From contig NZ_QAGK01000001.1 of the NCBI RefSeq assembly GCF_003057885.1, positions 248,001 through 312,000 of the forward strand: 64,000 nucleotides of DNA. Reading direction: 5' to 3'. A model generated the notes under the pieces. That model did no database searches. It was given only the letters and a program-made list of their open reading frames with translations, and was not told where the DNA came from. Shown piece by piece: positions 34,073 to 42,991 of the stretch. Made by a program: the position numbers and the translations under genes. This DNA comes from Oceaniglobus ichthyenteri. Lineage in GTDB: Bacteria > Pseudomonadota > Alphaproteobacteria > Rhodobacterales > Rhodobacteraceae. Each line of letters opens with the position of its first letter. Position 1 is the stretch's first letter.

Positions 34073-35257
34073 ATGAAAACGCTGCATCAATCCCCGACCG
34101 ATCCCGCCTTTGTTCAAAACCCCTATGGGTTTTATGATACCGCCCGCGCGGGCGGTGATCTGTTTCATTGGGCCGAATATGGCATGGCCTGCGCGACCTC
34201 GTACAAAGCGGTCAGCGCGGTGTTGCGCGACCGTCGCTTGGGCCGCGAAGTGCCGGGCGAACACGCCACGCCCCCTGCCCCGCACACCACCGATTTTTAC
34301 GGGGTCGAGGCGCATTCGATGCTGGAGCTTGAGCGCCCGCGCCACACCCGTCTGCGCGGTCTGGTTTTGCGCGCGTTCACATCGCGCCGCATTGCCGCCC
34401 TCGCCCCCGAAATTGAGGCCCTGTGCCACAGCCTGATCGACGGGTTCGACCCCGAATTCGATCTGTTGACCGCTTATGGCCAGAACGTGCCGGTGATCGT
34501 GATCGCGCGGCTGCTGGGCGTGCCTGATTCCCTTGCGCCACAGCTTTTGGCATGGTCCAATGCCATGGTCGGGATGTATCAGGCGGGCCGCACCCACGCC
34601 ATGGAGGTGGCCGCAAACGCGGCCGCGCGCGATTTTTCGGCATTCCTGCGCGGCTATGTGGAACAGCGGCGCACGACACCCGCTGACGATCTTATCACCC
34701 ATCTGATTGCCGCCGAGGAAGACGGCGAAAAGCTGAGCACGGATGAGTTGATCACCACCTGTATCCTGTTGCTGAATGCCGGCCACGAGGCGACCGTGCA
34801 CACCTTGGGCAACGGTGTGAAAACCATTCTGGAACACAACGTGCCGCGCGAATTTCTGACCCCCGACACGATCACCGCCACGGTCGAAGAAATCATCCGC
34901 TTTGACCCGCCCCTGCATATGTTCACCCGCTGGGTGTATGAAGATTGCACAGTGGCCGGGCATTCATTCAAACGCGGCGATCAGATTGCCTGTTTGCTGG
35001 GCGCTGCGAATCGTGATCCTGTGGCCTATGACGCGCCCAACACGTTCGATCCTACGCGCAACGGCCCTGCCAATACCAGCTTTGGGGCCGGGCCGCATTT
35101 CTGCGTCGGTGCGCCCCTTGCCCGGCTGGAGTTGCAAATTGCGCTGCGGGTTCTGTTTGAACGCCACCCAGGTATCGCCCTGGCGCAACGCCCGGTGTTC
35201 AACGACATTTACCATTTCCACGGGCTTCGCAGTCTGCCAGTCACGCTGAACCGATAA
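34073..35257 (+). CDS. Cytochrome P450, I-helix threonine replaced by alanine
   Basis: A soluble 394-residue class I-type P450. The heme loop FGAGPHFCVGAPLARLE places the thiolate at Cys344. EEIIRFDPP holds the ExxR neighbourhood variant preceding the K-region, and MLELERPRHTRLRGLV is the usual C-helix. In the I-helix AGHEAT, Ala240 stands where most P450s have the oxygen-activating Thr, as in P450eryF. No ferredoxin or ferredoxin reductase is beside it, although a ferredoxin-NADP reductase lies 5 kb away. Substrate unknown. It diverges from mnmH and converges with the Lrp-type gene. Confidence 0.9.
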   Translation: MKTLHQSPTDPAFVQNPYGFYDTARAGGDLFHWAEYGMACATSYKAVSAVLRDRRLGREVPGEHATPPAPHTTDFYGVEAHSMLELERPRHTRLRGLVLRAFTSRRIAALAPEIEALCHSLIDGFDPEFDLLTAYGQNVPVIVIARLLGVPDSLAPQLLAWSNAMVGMYQAGRTHAMEVAANAAARDFSAFLRGYVEQRRTTPADDLITHLIAAEEDGEKLSTDELITTCILLLNAGHEATVHTLGNGVKTILEHNVPREFLTPDTITATVEEIIRFDPPLHMFTRWVYEDCTVAGHSFKRGDQIACLLGAANRDPVAYDAPNTFDPTRNGPANTSFGAGPHFCVGAPLARLELQIALRVLFERHPGIALAQRPVFNDIYHFHGLRSLPVTLNR

Positions 35258-35271
35258 CGTTTTCTTGCGCC

Positions 35272-35733
35272 CTACAACGGCAACATCGTGGTTGATTTCA
35301 ACTCTTCCATCGACAACAGCGCCGTGACGTTGTGAATTTTCACCTCCGAGATCAGCGCCTGATAAAACTGATCATAGGCGCGGGCATTTTTCACCCGCAC
35401 CTTGAGGATATAATCGATATCCCCGGCCAGACGATGGGCCTCTTGCACTTCGGGGCGGGCGCGCAGGGTGGTCAAAAACCGGTCCTGCCACGCTGCCTCG
35501 TGTTCGGATGTGCGGATCAGCACGAAAAAACACGCCTCAAACCCCAAGGCCTCGGCGTTAAGCTGCACCGTGTGCTGACCGATGATTCCCCCATCGCGCA
35601 TTTTGCGGATTCGGTTCCACACCGGCGTCTTTGACGACCCCACAGCGCGGGCAATATCATCCAACGACTGGCTTGCATCCTGTTGCAGGACCGAAAGGAT
35701 TTTCCGGTCCATCGCATCTATCCGAACAGACAT
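35272..35733 (-). CDS. Lrp/AsnC-family transcriptional regulator
   Basis: A 153-residue regulator. The N-terminal helix-turn-helix reads SLDDIARAVGSSKTPVWNRI, followed by RKMRDGGII and a C-terminal RAM ligand-binding domain (EVQEAHRLAGDIDYILKVRV). AAGGAAA lies upstream of the ATG at 35733; the longer in-frame start at 35775 adds a basic tail unlike the family. It diverges from the cysG-sulfite reductase cluster across 136 bases, so sulfur or cysteine-linked control of that cluster is plausible but inferred. Confidence 0.9.
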   Translation of the reverse strand: MSVRIDAMDRKILSVLQQDASQSLDDIARAVGSSKTPVWNRIRKMRDGGIIGQHTVQLNAEALGFEACFFVLIRTSEHEAAWQDRFLTTLRARPEVQEAHRLAGDIDYILKVRVKNARAYDQFYQALISEVKIHNVTALLSMEELKSTTMLPL

Positions 35734-35826
35734 GTTGGCATTTCCTTTTCTGCGAAACGGGCGTTTCGATTTCATCTTACATTAAAACATGCGTCCCTTT
35801 CAACGCCCGGATACTGCCCAGGATCG

Positions 35827-35837
35827 GAATAATATTC
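35827..35837. promoter_or_regulatory. Short perfect palindrome ahead of the sulfite-reduction cluster
   Basis: GAATAATATTC is a perfect 11-bp palindrome 33 bases upstream of the cysG start and resembles the core of Lrp-type sites (AT-rich, flanked by G/C). It could be an operator for the divergent Lrp-type regulator or a -10 region. Confidence 0.35.
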
Positions 35838-35869
35838 TATACCTTCCTCAATAGTTCAGGGGGCAGCGT

Positions 35870-37273
35870 ATGAAACATTTTCCAATCTTTATGGCCGTCG
35901 ATGGGCGGCGGATTGTTGTGTCGGGCGGGGGCGATGCCGCTTTGGCCAAGCTGCGCCTTTTGATGAAAACCAAGGCGCGCATCACCGTTTGCGCCGCCAC
36001 ACCAGCACCCGAAATCACCGAATGGGCGGCGCGCGGCAAACTCACCCTGGCCCCCCGCGCACTAAAGCCGGGCGATGCCCTGTGCGCCACGCTGTTTTAC
36101 GCAGCAAACGAGGATGCAGCCGAAGACGCGCGCGTGGCTGCGATTGCCCATCGTGAGGGTGCTTTGGTCAATATCGTCGACAATTTGGCCGACAGCCAAT
36201 TCATCACCCCGGCCATTGTCGACCGGGATCCAGTGGTTGTGGCCATCGGCACCGAAGGGGCCGCGCCGGTTTTGGCCCGCGCGATCAAAAAAGAGCTTGA
36301 GGAAAAATTGCCCCCCGTTCTGGGCACCTTGGCACGGGTTGGCAAAACCTTTCGCGCCAAGGTTGAGGCGCTGCCGTTTGGCGCAAAACGCCGCGCCTTT
36401 TGGGCCGATTATTATTTCAACACCGGCCCGCGCGCCATGAAAACCGGCGGCGAAACCGCGCTTAACCCGGCGCTGCATGCGCTGTTGGCCGATCATCTGC
36501 ACGCCGCGCCGAAACAGGGCCGGGTTGAATTTGTCGGCGCCGGGCCGGGCGACCCTGAATTGCTGACCCTCAAGGCGCGCCGCGCCCTGCACGACGCGGA
36601 TGTGGTGATTTACGACCGTCTGATCACCCCCGAAATTCTGGAATTGGCGCGCCGCGAGGCGGTGATGCTGGACGCTGGAAAAGAAGGGTTTGGCAAAGCC
36701 ATGGCCCAGGGCGATATCAACGCCCTGATCACCGATCACGCCGCCAAAGGCACCCATGTGGTGCGGTTGAAATCGGGCGATGCAACGGTATTTGGCCGCC
36801 TTGACGAAGAAATCGAAGCCTGCGCAGCGGCCGGCGTGGCGTGGTCGGTGGTGCCGGGCATCACCGCCGCCAGCGCGGCGGTGGCCAGCATCGGCCAAAG
36901 CCTGACCAAACGGGGCCGCAATGGCGCGGTGCGGTTCATCACCGGCCACGACATGAAAGGCTTTGCCGATCACGATTGGGCCGCCTTGGCCTGCCCCGGC
37001 GAGGTGGCGGCAATTTATATGGGCAAGCGCGCGGCGCGTTTCATTCAGGGCCGTCTGTTGATGCATGGTGCCGATCCTGCCACCCCCGTCACGGTGATTG
37101 AAAACGCATCGCGCCCCGATCAGCGGGTGCTGGCCACCACCCTTGGCGAGCTGGAACCGACATTGACCAATGCCGGGTTAATCGGTCCGGCGCTCACCCT
37201 GTTTGGCCTTGCCCCCCGGGCTGCCATAGCCCGCCTTGACACCGCATTTCACCCCCAGGAGGCCGCGATATGA
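35870..37273 (+). CDS. cysG: Siroheme synthase
   Basis: A 467-residue bifunctional enzyme. Residues 1 to about 205 are the precorrin-2 dehydrogenase/sirohydrochlorin ferrochelatase part (FPIFMAVDGRRIVVSGGGDA; LVNIVDNLADSQFITPAIVD). From about 215 on lies uroporphyrinogen III methyltransferase (VEFVGAGPGDPELLTLKARR; VVIYDRLITPEILE; VVRLKSGDATVFGR). It supplies siroheme to the sulfite reductase two genes downstream. The stop overlaps the start of the DUF2849 gene in ATGA, so translation is coupled. Confidence 0.95.
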   Translation: MKHFPIFMAVDGRRIVVSGGGDAALAKLRLLMKTKARITVCAATPAPEITEWAARGKLTLAPRALKPGDALCATLFYAANEDAAEDARVAAIAHREGALVNIVDNLADSQFITPAIVDRDPVVVAIGTEGAAPVLARAIKKELEEKLPPVLGTLARVGKTFRAKVEALPFGAKRRAFWADYYFNTGPRAMKTGGETALNPALHALLADHLHAAPKQGRVEFVGAGPGDPELLTLKARRALHDADVVIYDRLITPEILELARREAVMLDAGKEGFGKAMAQGDINALITDHAAKGTHVVRLKSGDATVFGRLDEEIEACAAAGVAWSVVPGITAASAAVASIGQSLTKRGRNGAVRFITGHDMKGFADHDWAALACPGEVAAIYMGKRAARFIQGRLLMHGADPATPVTVIENASRPDQRVLATTLGELEPTLTNAGLIGPALTLFGLAPRAAIARLDTAFHPQEAAI

Positions 37274-37554
37274 CCCCGAAAGTAATCACCGCCAATGCCC
37301 TGCTCAGTGGCGATGCCATCTGGCTGACCGCTGACGATCAATGGAGCGGCAATATTTCCGAGGCCGAGTTGATCGAAGACGAGGCCCATGGGCAAATCCG
37401 CCTGCTTGACGCGCTGATGAACGGCGATGTGGTGGGGGCCTATCTGGCCGATGCCGCGCCGGGGGCCGATGGCCCGCAACCGGTGCATTTCCGCGAGGCG
37501 TTTCGCACGCGCGGTCCGTCAAATTATGCCCACGGCAAACAGGAAAGCCTGTAA
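37270..37554 (+). CDS. DUF2849 protein of the sulfite-reductase cluster
   Basis: A 94-residue acidic cytoplasmic protein of the DUF2849 family, which nearly always accompanies alphaproteobacterial sulfite reductase genes. VITANALLSGDAIWLTADDQW opens the domain. It overlaps cysG by four bases and ends two bases before the reductase gene. An assembly or electron-transfer accessory role is plausible; no biochemical function is established that I know of. Confidence 0.85.
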   Translation: MTPKVITANALLSGDAIWLTADDQWSGNISEAELIEDEAHGQIRLLDALMNGDVVGAYLADAAPGADGPQPVHFREAFRTRGPSNYAHGKQESL

Positions 37555-37556
37555 TC

Positions 37557-39218
37557 ATGTATCATTACAACGATTTTGATCGTGCCTTTCTGGCACAGCG
37601 CAACGCCCAGTTCCGCGCCCAGGTTGAGCGCCGGATCGACGGTTCGCTGACCGAGGATGAGTTCAAGCCCCTGCGCCTGATGAACGGTCTGTATCTGCAA
37701 CTGCATGCCTATATGCTGCGCGTTGCCATCCCGTATGGGACATTGAATTCGGCGCAAATGCGGCAACTGGCAATGATTGCCGAGCGGTGGGACAAGGGCT
37801 ATGGCCACTTTACCACCCGTCAGAATATCCAGTTCAACTGGCCCGCCCTGCGCGATGTGCCCGATATTCTGGATGCGCTGGCCGATGTCGGAATGCATGC
37901 CATTCAAACCAGCGGCAACACGATCCGAAATGTCACCGCCGATCATTTCGCCGGTGCCGCCGCCGATGAAATCGCCGATCCGCGCCCGGTGGCCGAATTG
38001 CTGCGCCAATGGTCAACTGACCATCCCGAATTTCAATTCCTGCCGCGCAAATTTAAAATCGCCGTGACAGGGGCCGAAGCGGACCGCGCGGTGATTTTTT
38101 CCCATGACATCGGCATACAAATCGTGCAGCGCGGCGGCGAGACCGGATATAGGATCATCATCGGCGGTGGTCTTGGCCGCACCCCGATGATTGGCAAGGT
38201 ATTGTGTGATTATTTGCCCGCCGAAGATCTGCTGCCTTATGTCGAATCCATCGTCAGTGTTTATAACCTGTTGGGACGACGCGATAATAAGTACAAGGCG
38301 CGGATCAAGATCACCGTGCATGAAAACGGCATCGACACGATCCGCGATCTGGTGAATGATCGGTTCGCCCTGATCCGTCCGCAATTTTCAGGCGTTGATC
38401 AGGATATGTTGCGCGGCATCGCGCGCCACTTTGCCCTGCCTGATTTACAGGCCGGATCAGCCGGTAATTTCGAAGCCGCCAAATCCGACCCGATCTTTCG
38501 ATCCTGGGCCGATACCAACCTGACCGCCCATCGCCACCCGGATTATGCCATCGTTTCTATTTCGCTGAAGAAACACGGCGCAACCCCGGGCGATGCCTCA
38601 AGCGCGCAAATGCGCCTGATGGCCGATCTGGCCGAAGGGTATGGGCACGACGAACTGCGCATTTCCCATGAACAAAACGTCATTCTGCCCCATGTGCACA
38701 AATCCGATTTGCCCGCCGTCCATGCCGCCCTGAAATCCGCGGGGCTGGCCACGGCGAATATTGGTCTGATTTCCGATATTATCGCCTGCCCCGGCATGGA
38801 TTATTGCGCCCTGGCCACCGCGCGCAGCATCCCGGTGGCCCAGGAAATCGCCGAACGGTTTGACGCGCTGAAACTGGAACACGAAATCGGGCCGCTGAAA
38901 ATCAAGATTTCGGGCTGCATCAATGCCTGTGGCCATCACCACGTTGGGCATATCGGGATCTTGGGGTTGGACCGGGCCGGGGTTGAGAATTATCAAATCA
39001 CCTTGGGCGGCGATGGTACGGAAACTACCGTCATCGGTGAACGCGCCGGGCCGGGTTTTTCCGCCGATCAGATCGTGTCGGCGGTCGAACAGTTGGTGCG
39101 CGCCTATCTTTCCCTGCGCACAGCCCCGGATGAGACATTCATCCAGACCTATCGCCGTCTGGGCCTTTCCCCGTTCAAAACCGCACTTTACCCACAGGAG
39201 CAGGCCAATGCCGCTTGA
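37557..39218 (+). CDS. cysI: Ferredoxin-type sulfite reductase (nitrite/sulfite reductase family)
   Basis: A 553-residue siroheme and 4Fe-4S enzyme that reduces sulfite to sulfide for cysteine synthesis. The cluster ligands appear as C-x5-C in ACPGMDYC (near residues 411-417) and C-x3-C in GCINACGHHH (near 453-457). Two ferredoxin-like half-domains are visible: TTRQNIQFNWPALRDVPDIL near 85 and HEQNVILPHVHKSDL near 375. It is flanked by cysG, DUF2849, cysH and DUF934 genes, so sulfite is the likely substrate. Assimilatory nitrite reduction is the family alternative; no nitrate genes are near. Confidence 0.9.
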   Translation: MYHYNDFDRAFLAQRNAQFRAQVERRIDGSLTEDEFKPLRLMNGLYLQLHAYMLRVAIPYGTLNSAQMRQLAMIAERWDKGYGHFTTRQNIQFNWPALRDVPDILDALADVGMHAIQTSGNTIRNVTADHFAGAAADEIADPRPVAELLRQWSTDHPEFQFLPRKFKIAVTGAEADRAVIFSHDIGIQIVQRGGETGYRIIIGGGLGRTPMIGKVLCDYLPAEDLLPYVESIVSVYNLLGRRDNKYKARIKITVHENGIDTIRDLVNDRFALIRPQFSGVDQDMLRGIARHFALPDLQAGSAGNFEAAKSDPIFRSWADTNLTAHRHPDYAIVSISLKKHGATPGDASSAQMRLMADLAEGYGHDELRISHEQNVILPHVHKSDLPAVHAALKSAGLATANIGLISDIIACPGMDYCALATARSIPVAQEIAERFDALKLEHEIGPLKIKISGCINACGHHHVGHIGILGLDRAGVENYQITLGGDGTETTVIGERAGPGFSADQIVSAVEQLVRAYLSLRTAPDETFIQTYRRLGLSPFKTALYPQEQANAA

Positions 39219-39936
39219 ATCCCCCCTTCCGCCATTGGCTGAACGCGTGGCGGCGCTGAATGCCCGGTTTGCCCATCACAGCGCCCACGATATTCTGCGC
39301 GCGGCGCTGAACGATCCGTTCGTCGGGCGATTGGCAATGGTATCGTCCTTTGGGGCGGAATCCGTGGCGCTGTTGCATATTCTCAGCACGATTGACCGGA
39401 CCGTGCCGGTGATCTTTCTGGACACTGAAATGCTGTTTCACGAAACGCTGACCTATCAACAACAGGTGGCGCAGCATTTGCGCCTGCGCGATATCCGGAT
39501 CATCCGCCCGGCGCGTGGCGATATATTTCGACAGGATAGCGACGGGTTGCTGCATCAGTCCAATCCCGACGCCTGCTGCACCCTGCGCAAAACCGTACCG
39601 ATGGCGAACGCGATTGAACAGTTCGATGGCTGGATCACCGGGCGCAAGCGGTTTCACGGCGGCGCACGTCAATCTCTGCCGTTGTTCGAGGTTGAAGGCC
39701 CCCGGATCAAGGTGAACCCCCTGGCCCATTGGGCCCGCACCGATGTGAGCGATTACATCACCAACAACCGCCTGCCGCGCCATCCGTTGGTGGCAAAGGG
39801 GTTTGGTTCGGTCGGATGCGCCCCGTGCACCACGCGCGTCACGTCCGTGGAAAACCCCCGGGCCGGGCGGTGGCGCGGGCAGGAAAAAACCGAATGTGGC
39901 ATCCATTTTCCGAATGGTCAGGCAGTGCAAACCTGA
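39208..39936 (+). CDS. cysH: Adenylyl-sulfate reductase, iron-sulfur type
   Basis: A 242-residue thioredoxin-dependent reductase of activated sulfate. Cys123-Cys124 (ACCTLRK) and Cys204/Cys207 (GCAPCTTRV) are the four ligands of a 4Fe-4S cluster, which marks the APS-reducing branch rather than the PAPS branch of E. coli. The catalytic Cys lies in the C-terminal KTECGIH. VSSFGAESVALLH near residue 48 is the nucleotide-binding loop. ATG 39208 overlaps the reductase stop by 11 bases and is preceded by CAGGAG. ATP sulfurylase genes are not in the window. Confidence 0.92.
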   Translation: MPLESPLPPLAERVAALNARFAHHSAHDILRAALNDPFVGRLAMVSSFGAESVALLHILSTIDRTVPVIFLDTEMLFHETLTYQQQVAQHLRLRDIRIIRPARGDIFRQDSDGLLHQSNPDACCTLRKTVPMANAIEQFDGWITGRKRFHGGARQSLPLFEVEGPRIKVNPLAHWARTDVSDYITNNRLPRHPLVAKGFGSVGCAPCTTRVTSVENPRAGRWRGQEKTECGIHFPNGQAVQT

Positions 39937-40005
39937 AGGCGGGCGCGCGGATCACGCGGCAGGATTTGGATATTTGAAGCAAGAAAAAACCAAGGGCGAA
40001 ATGAT

Positions 40006-40422
40006 ATGACAACTGTGATTGTTAATGACAGCGGGTTTGGCGCGGATGATTGGGCCGGTGATTACGTGACCTTGCCGGGCCTGCCGGCCAATGACTGCGC
40101 GGTGGCGGTGGATATGCCGTCTGACGGTGATCCCGACGCTTTGGCGGAATGTCTGCACCGGATCAAAATGATCCGCGTTGATTTTCCCAGCTTTGCCGAT
40201 GGGCGCGGCTTTACCCTTGCGGCGCGATTGCGGCGAATGGGGTTTGGCGGGCGGTTGCGGGCGCGCGGGCACGTGATTGCCGATCAATACGCCATGGCGC
40301 GCCGCGCCGGATTTGACGAGGTTGAAATCACCCCCGGCCTTGCCGCCCGCCAGCCGCAAGAGCAATGGTTGGCCCGTGCCGATTGGGCCGCCTATGACTA
40401 TCAGTCGCGGCTGCGTGGCTGA
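40006..40422 (+). CDS. DUF934 protein of the sulfite-reductase cluster
   Basis: A 138-residue protein of the DUF934 family, which is found next to sulfite reductase in many proteobacteria. The hallmark RVDFPSFADGRGFTLAARLR spans residues about 46-65, and ARGHVIADQYAMARRAGFDEV follows. It lies about 70 bases after cysH on the same strand. Its role is undefined; conserved context suggests help in delivering or maturing siroheme or iron-sulfur cofactors, which is inference. Confidence 0.87.
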   Translation: MTTVIVNDSGFGADDWAGDYVTLPGLPANDCAVAVDMPSDGDPDALAECLHRIKMIRVDFPSFADGRGFTLAARLRRMGFGGRLRARGHVIADQYAMARRAGFDEVEITPGLAARQPQEQWLARADWAAYDYQSRLRG

Positions 40423-40494
40423 AACGGGGTTTCGCGATATTCAATTGACTGCTAACAACAAAAGGTGCGGGCCATTATCGCCCCGGAATCTCTG

Positions 40495-41343
40495 ATGAAC
40501 GAGCATGTAACAGTGACCATTGCCCAATCCGCCCCCACCAAGCTGACTCTGCCTGACGCGCAAACCGTGACTTCTGTGCGCCATTGGACCGATCGATTGT
40601 TTTCCTTTCGGGTGACGCGCCCGGCCTCTCTGCGGTTTCGGTCAGGCGAGTTTGTCATGATTGGGTTGATGGGCGATCCCGACCCGAAAACCGGCAAGCA
40701 AAAACCGCTGTTGCGCGCCTATTCCATCGCATCGCCTGCCTGGGATGATGAGTTGGAGTTTTATTCGATCAAGGTACAAGATGGCCCGCTGACCAGCCGG
40801 CTTCAGCATATTCAGGTGGGCGATGAAATCATCCTGCGCCCCAAGCCCGTGGGCACGTTGGTGCATGATGCCCTGTTGCCCGGCAAACGGTTGTGGTTCT
40901 TTGCCACGGGCACCGGGATCGCGCCATTCGCGTCACTGATCCGCGATCCGCAAACCTATGAAGATTATGACGAAATCATCCTCACCCACACCTGCCGCGA
41001 TGTGGCCGAGTTGGACTATGGCCGCGAATTGGTTGAGCATGTGAAGGCCGATGAGATGATGCAGGAGCTGTTGGGCGATGCCCTGAACAAGCTGCGCTAT
41101 TATCCGACCACCACCCGCGAACAAAGCCCGAAAATGGGCCGCGTCACCGATTTGCTGCGCTCGGGCGAATTGTTCCGTGACCTTGGGATCGACGGCATAT
41201 CGCCGGAAACCGACCGCGCGATGGTCTGTGGATCACTGGGCCTGAATACCGATCTGAAAGAAATCCTTGAGGGGTTTGGCCTGCGCGAGGGCGCCAACAG
41301 CGACCCGGCGGAATATGTGGTGGAAAAGGCGTTTGTCGGCTAG
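40495..41343 (+). CDS. fpr: Ferredoxin--NADP(+) reductase
   Basis: A 282-residue FAD flavoprotein of the bacterial Fpr type, moving electrons between NADPH and ferredoxin or flavodoxin. RAYSIASPAWDDELEFYSIK is the FAD-binding segment, ATGTGIAPFASLIRDPQTYE the NADP-binding one, and VCGSLGLNTDLKEILEGFGL the C-terminal nucleotide loop; VEKAFVG is a familiar end. ATG 40495 is used; a GTG at 40465 would add ten residues. It can supply reduced ferredoxin to the sulfite reductase upstream, or to the P450. A strong terminator follows. Confidence 0.92.
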   Translation: MNEHVTVTIAQSAPTKLTLPDAQTVTSVRHWTDRLFSFRVTRPASLRFRSGEFVMIGLMGDPDPKTGKQKPLLRAYSIASPAWDDELEFYSIKVQDGPLTSRLQHIQVGDEIILRPKPVGTLVHDALLPGKRLWFFATGTGIAPFASLIRDPQTYEDYDEIILTHTCRDVAELDYGRELVEHVKADEMMQELLGDALNKLRYYPTTTREQSPKMGRVTDLLRSGELFRDLGIDGISPETDRAMVCGSLGLNTDLKEILEGFGLREGANSDPAEYVVEKAFVG

Positions 41344-41381
41344 GCGTGAACGCCTGCTACCGTAGGGTTTTACAGAATAGA

Positions 41382-41416
41382 AAAGCCGCCGCATATTGAT
41401 GCGGCGGCTTTGTTTT
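41382..41416. terminator. Strong bidirectional terminator
   Basis: AAAGCCGCCGCAT and ATGCGGCGGCTTT form a perfect 13-bp stem with a 4-base loop, then a T-run on the plus strand; AAAA on the other side gives a T-run for the minus strand. It separates the convergent fpr and lipoprotein genes. Confidence 0.9.
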
Positions 41417-41426
41417 TAGATCGGGT

Positions 41427-42815
41427 TTATTCGATTTCCAGTGCTTCGCGCACCTGAGTCAGAATCGCGGCCAACGCTTTGGGTGTGTCCGCTGCGGCAT
41501 CTACGGCCTGGACAAGTGCCAGTTTCTGCAACTCACCCATGTCCGACTCTGTGATGGCATCCTTCACGACTTCAGCGTCGAACCCGTCCAGCGTCAAAGC
41601 GTCACGAAGGCGCGCCTCGGGGCTCTGCGCGCCCTCCGGATCGGTTGATGCCTCTTGCGCTGCTTCAGGTTCGGCGGCCGGAGTTTCGGTTGCAGCTTCA
41701 GCGGTTTCATCGGCAGGCTCTGCTGCGGTTTCCGCTGTCTCTGTCTCCGGCGCTGTGGTGTCGGTGGACGTGTCAGCCGCAGTATCTGCCGGGGTGTCTT
41801 CGGCTGTTGGTGCGGCGTCGGGGGCAGTGCGCTCGCCTTCTCCAGGTGCCGCTTCTTCTTCGGCTGCAACTTCGTCGGTGGTGGCCTGCTCTGCGTCACT
41901 TTCTTCGGTCAGGCGTGCGGTTTCCTGTTCAGTTGCCTGTGCGGCGTCTGCTTCCGCCTGTTTTGCCGCTTCTTCCTCGGCGTCCTTGGCAACATCGGCT
42001 TCTGCCTGACGTGTGGCGTCTTCTTCGGCAGCGGCAGCGTCGGCTTCTGCCTGACCTGCGCCTTCTTCTTCGGCAGCGGCAGCAGCGTCAGCCTCGGCTT
42101 GTGTCGCGGCTTCTTCCTCTGCCAGGCGTGCGGCCTCCTCTTCGGCGGCTTTCGCGGCTGCGGCTTCCTCTTCTGCTGTTTGGGCCGCTTCGGCTTCGGC
42201 CTGCGCGGCGGCTTCCTCTTCGGCTACTCGGGCTGCTTCGGCTTCGGCCGTCTTGGCTTCGTTTTCCTTTGCCAAACGTGCGGCTTCTTCCTGCTTGGCC
42301 TTTTCGCGGATTTTCAACGTTGCAGCCACCGTGACAGCGGCGGCCACGGCGGCGGCAACTTTGTTCGGGTCGATCTTGGCCTTGGCTGCCTCTTGTTCAA
42401 CCAGCATGCGGGCGTCGTCGGGCATGCGAACCGTGTCTGTCGCCTCCAATGCCAACGCCAGTTCCTCAAGGCTTTGCGCGTCACGACCACTGGTGATCTC
42501 TTGCGCCAAACGCTCGGCCAGCGCGTCAAGGCGTTGCTCTTCCTCGGCTATACGGCGTTTTTCGGCTTCTTCGGCGGCTTTCGCGCTGGCGGCTTCGTAT
42601 TCGGCCAGTTTGGCGGCGTTTTCTTCGGCTTGACGGTCAGCTTCGGCTTGGGCGGCGGGTGTTGGTTCGGCGGCGGTTCCTTCATCGGCAAGCGCCTCTG
42701 GCTGAACGACGGCGGTGCCGCTGCTTTCGGTTTCGGTTGTTTCTTCTTCCCAGCACGCGGCGGTGGTCAGGGCAACAGCCACCATGGCAGCGGTGGTTGA
42801 AAAGCGAATAGTCAT
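41427..42815 (-). CDS. Ala/Glu-rich coiled-coil lipoprotein
   Basis: A 462-residue protein. The signal MTIRFSTTAAMVAVALTTAA is followed by Cys21, a plausible lipid anchor. Residues about 55-130 and 195-320 are charged Ala/Glu/Lys-rich repeats of the EEEAARLAEEEAA kind, predicted as long coiled coil, broken by a hydrophobic Ala/Val helix (VAAAVAAAVTVAATLKI, about residue 160-180). Residues 320-400 are Thr/Ala/Pro/Glu-rich. The last 75 residues (SPEARLRDALTLDGFDAEVV, then KALAAILTQVREALEIE) look folded. GGAGAG precedes the ATG at 42815. It may span the periplasm; function unknown. Confidence 0.8.
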   Translation of the reverse strand: MTIRFSTTAAMVAVALTTAACWEEETTETESSGTAVVQPEALADEGTAAEPTPAAQAEADRQAEENAAKLAEYEAASAKAAEEAEKRRIAEEEQRLDALAERLAQEITSGRDAQSLEELALALEATDTVRMPDDARMLVEQEAAKAKIDPNKVAAAVAAAVTVAATLKIREKAKQEEAARLAKENEAKTAEAEAARVAEEEAAAQAEAEAAQTAEEEAAAAKAAEEEAARLAEEEAATQAEADAAAAAEEEGAGQAEADAAAAEEDATRQAEADVAKDAEEEAAKQAEADAAQATEQETARLTEESDAEQATTDEVAAEEEAAPGEGERTAPDAAPTAEDTPADTAADTSTDTTAPETETAETAAEPADETAEAATETPAAEPEAAQEASTDPEGAQSPEARLRDALTLDGFDAEVVKDAITESDMGELQKLALVQAVDAAADTPKALAAILTQVREALEIE

Positions 42816-42991
42816 CGATGCTCTCCTCGAACAGTCAAAGGGCCAGGTTGTAATGGGAACCCGCTTGGCCCGCTTTGTGTTCCATGCCATAGATGGGCTC
42901 AAGTGATATTTTAGATGCCTGTGCCTGATCTGCCGATGGTGGCTTGTATCGGTTGAGCAGGTTGGCTATTTTTCGCCCAGCGTCATTGAAT

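Noticed and set aside
41900-42330. Repetitive DNA that could suggest a CRISPR or satellite array
   Set aside because: The repeats are imperfect, vary in length and stay in one reading frame as coiled-coil codons; there are no unique spacers of fixed size.
41655-42800. Plus-strand frames rich in Cys/Phe or Leu/Arg across the repeat region
   Set aside because: They are complements of the Ala/Glu-rich coiled-coil coding repeats and have no independent signal.
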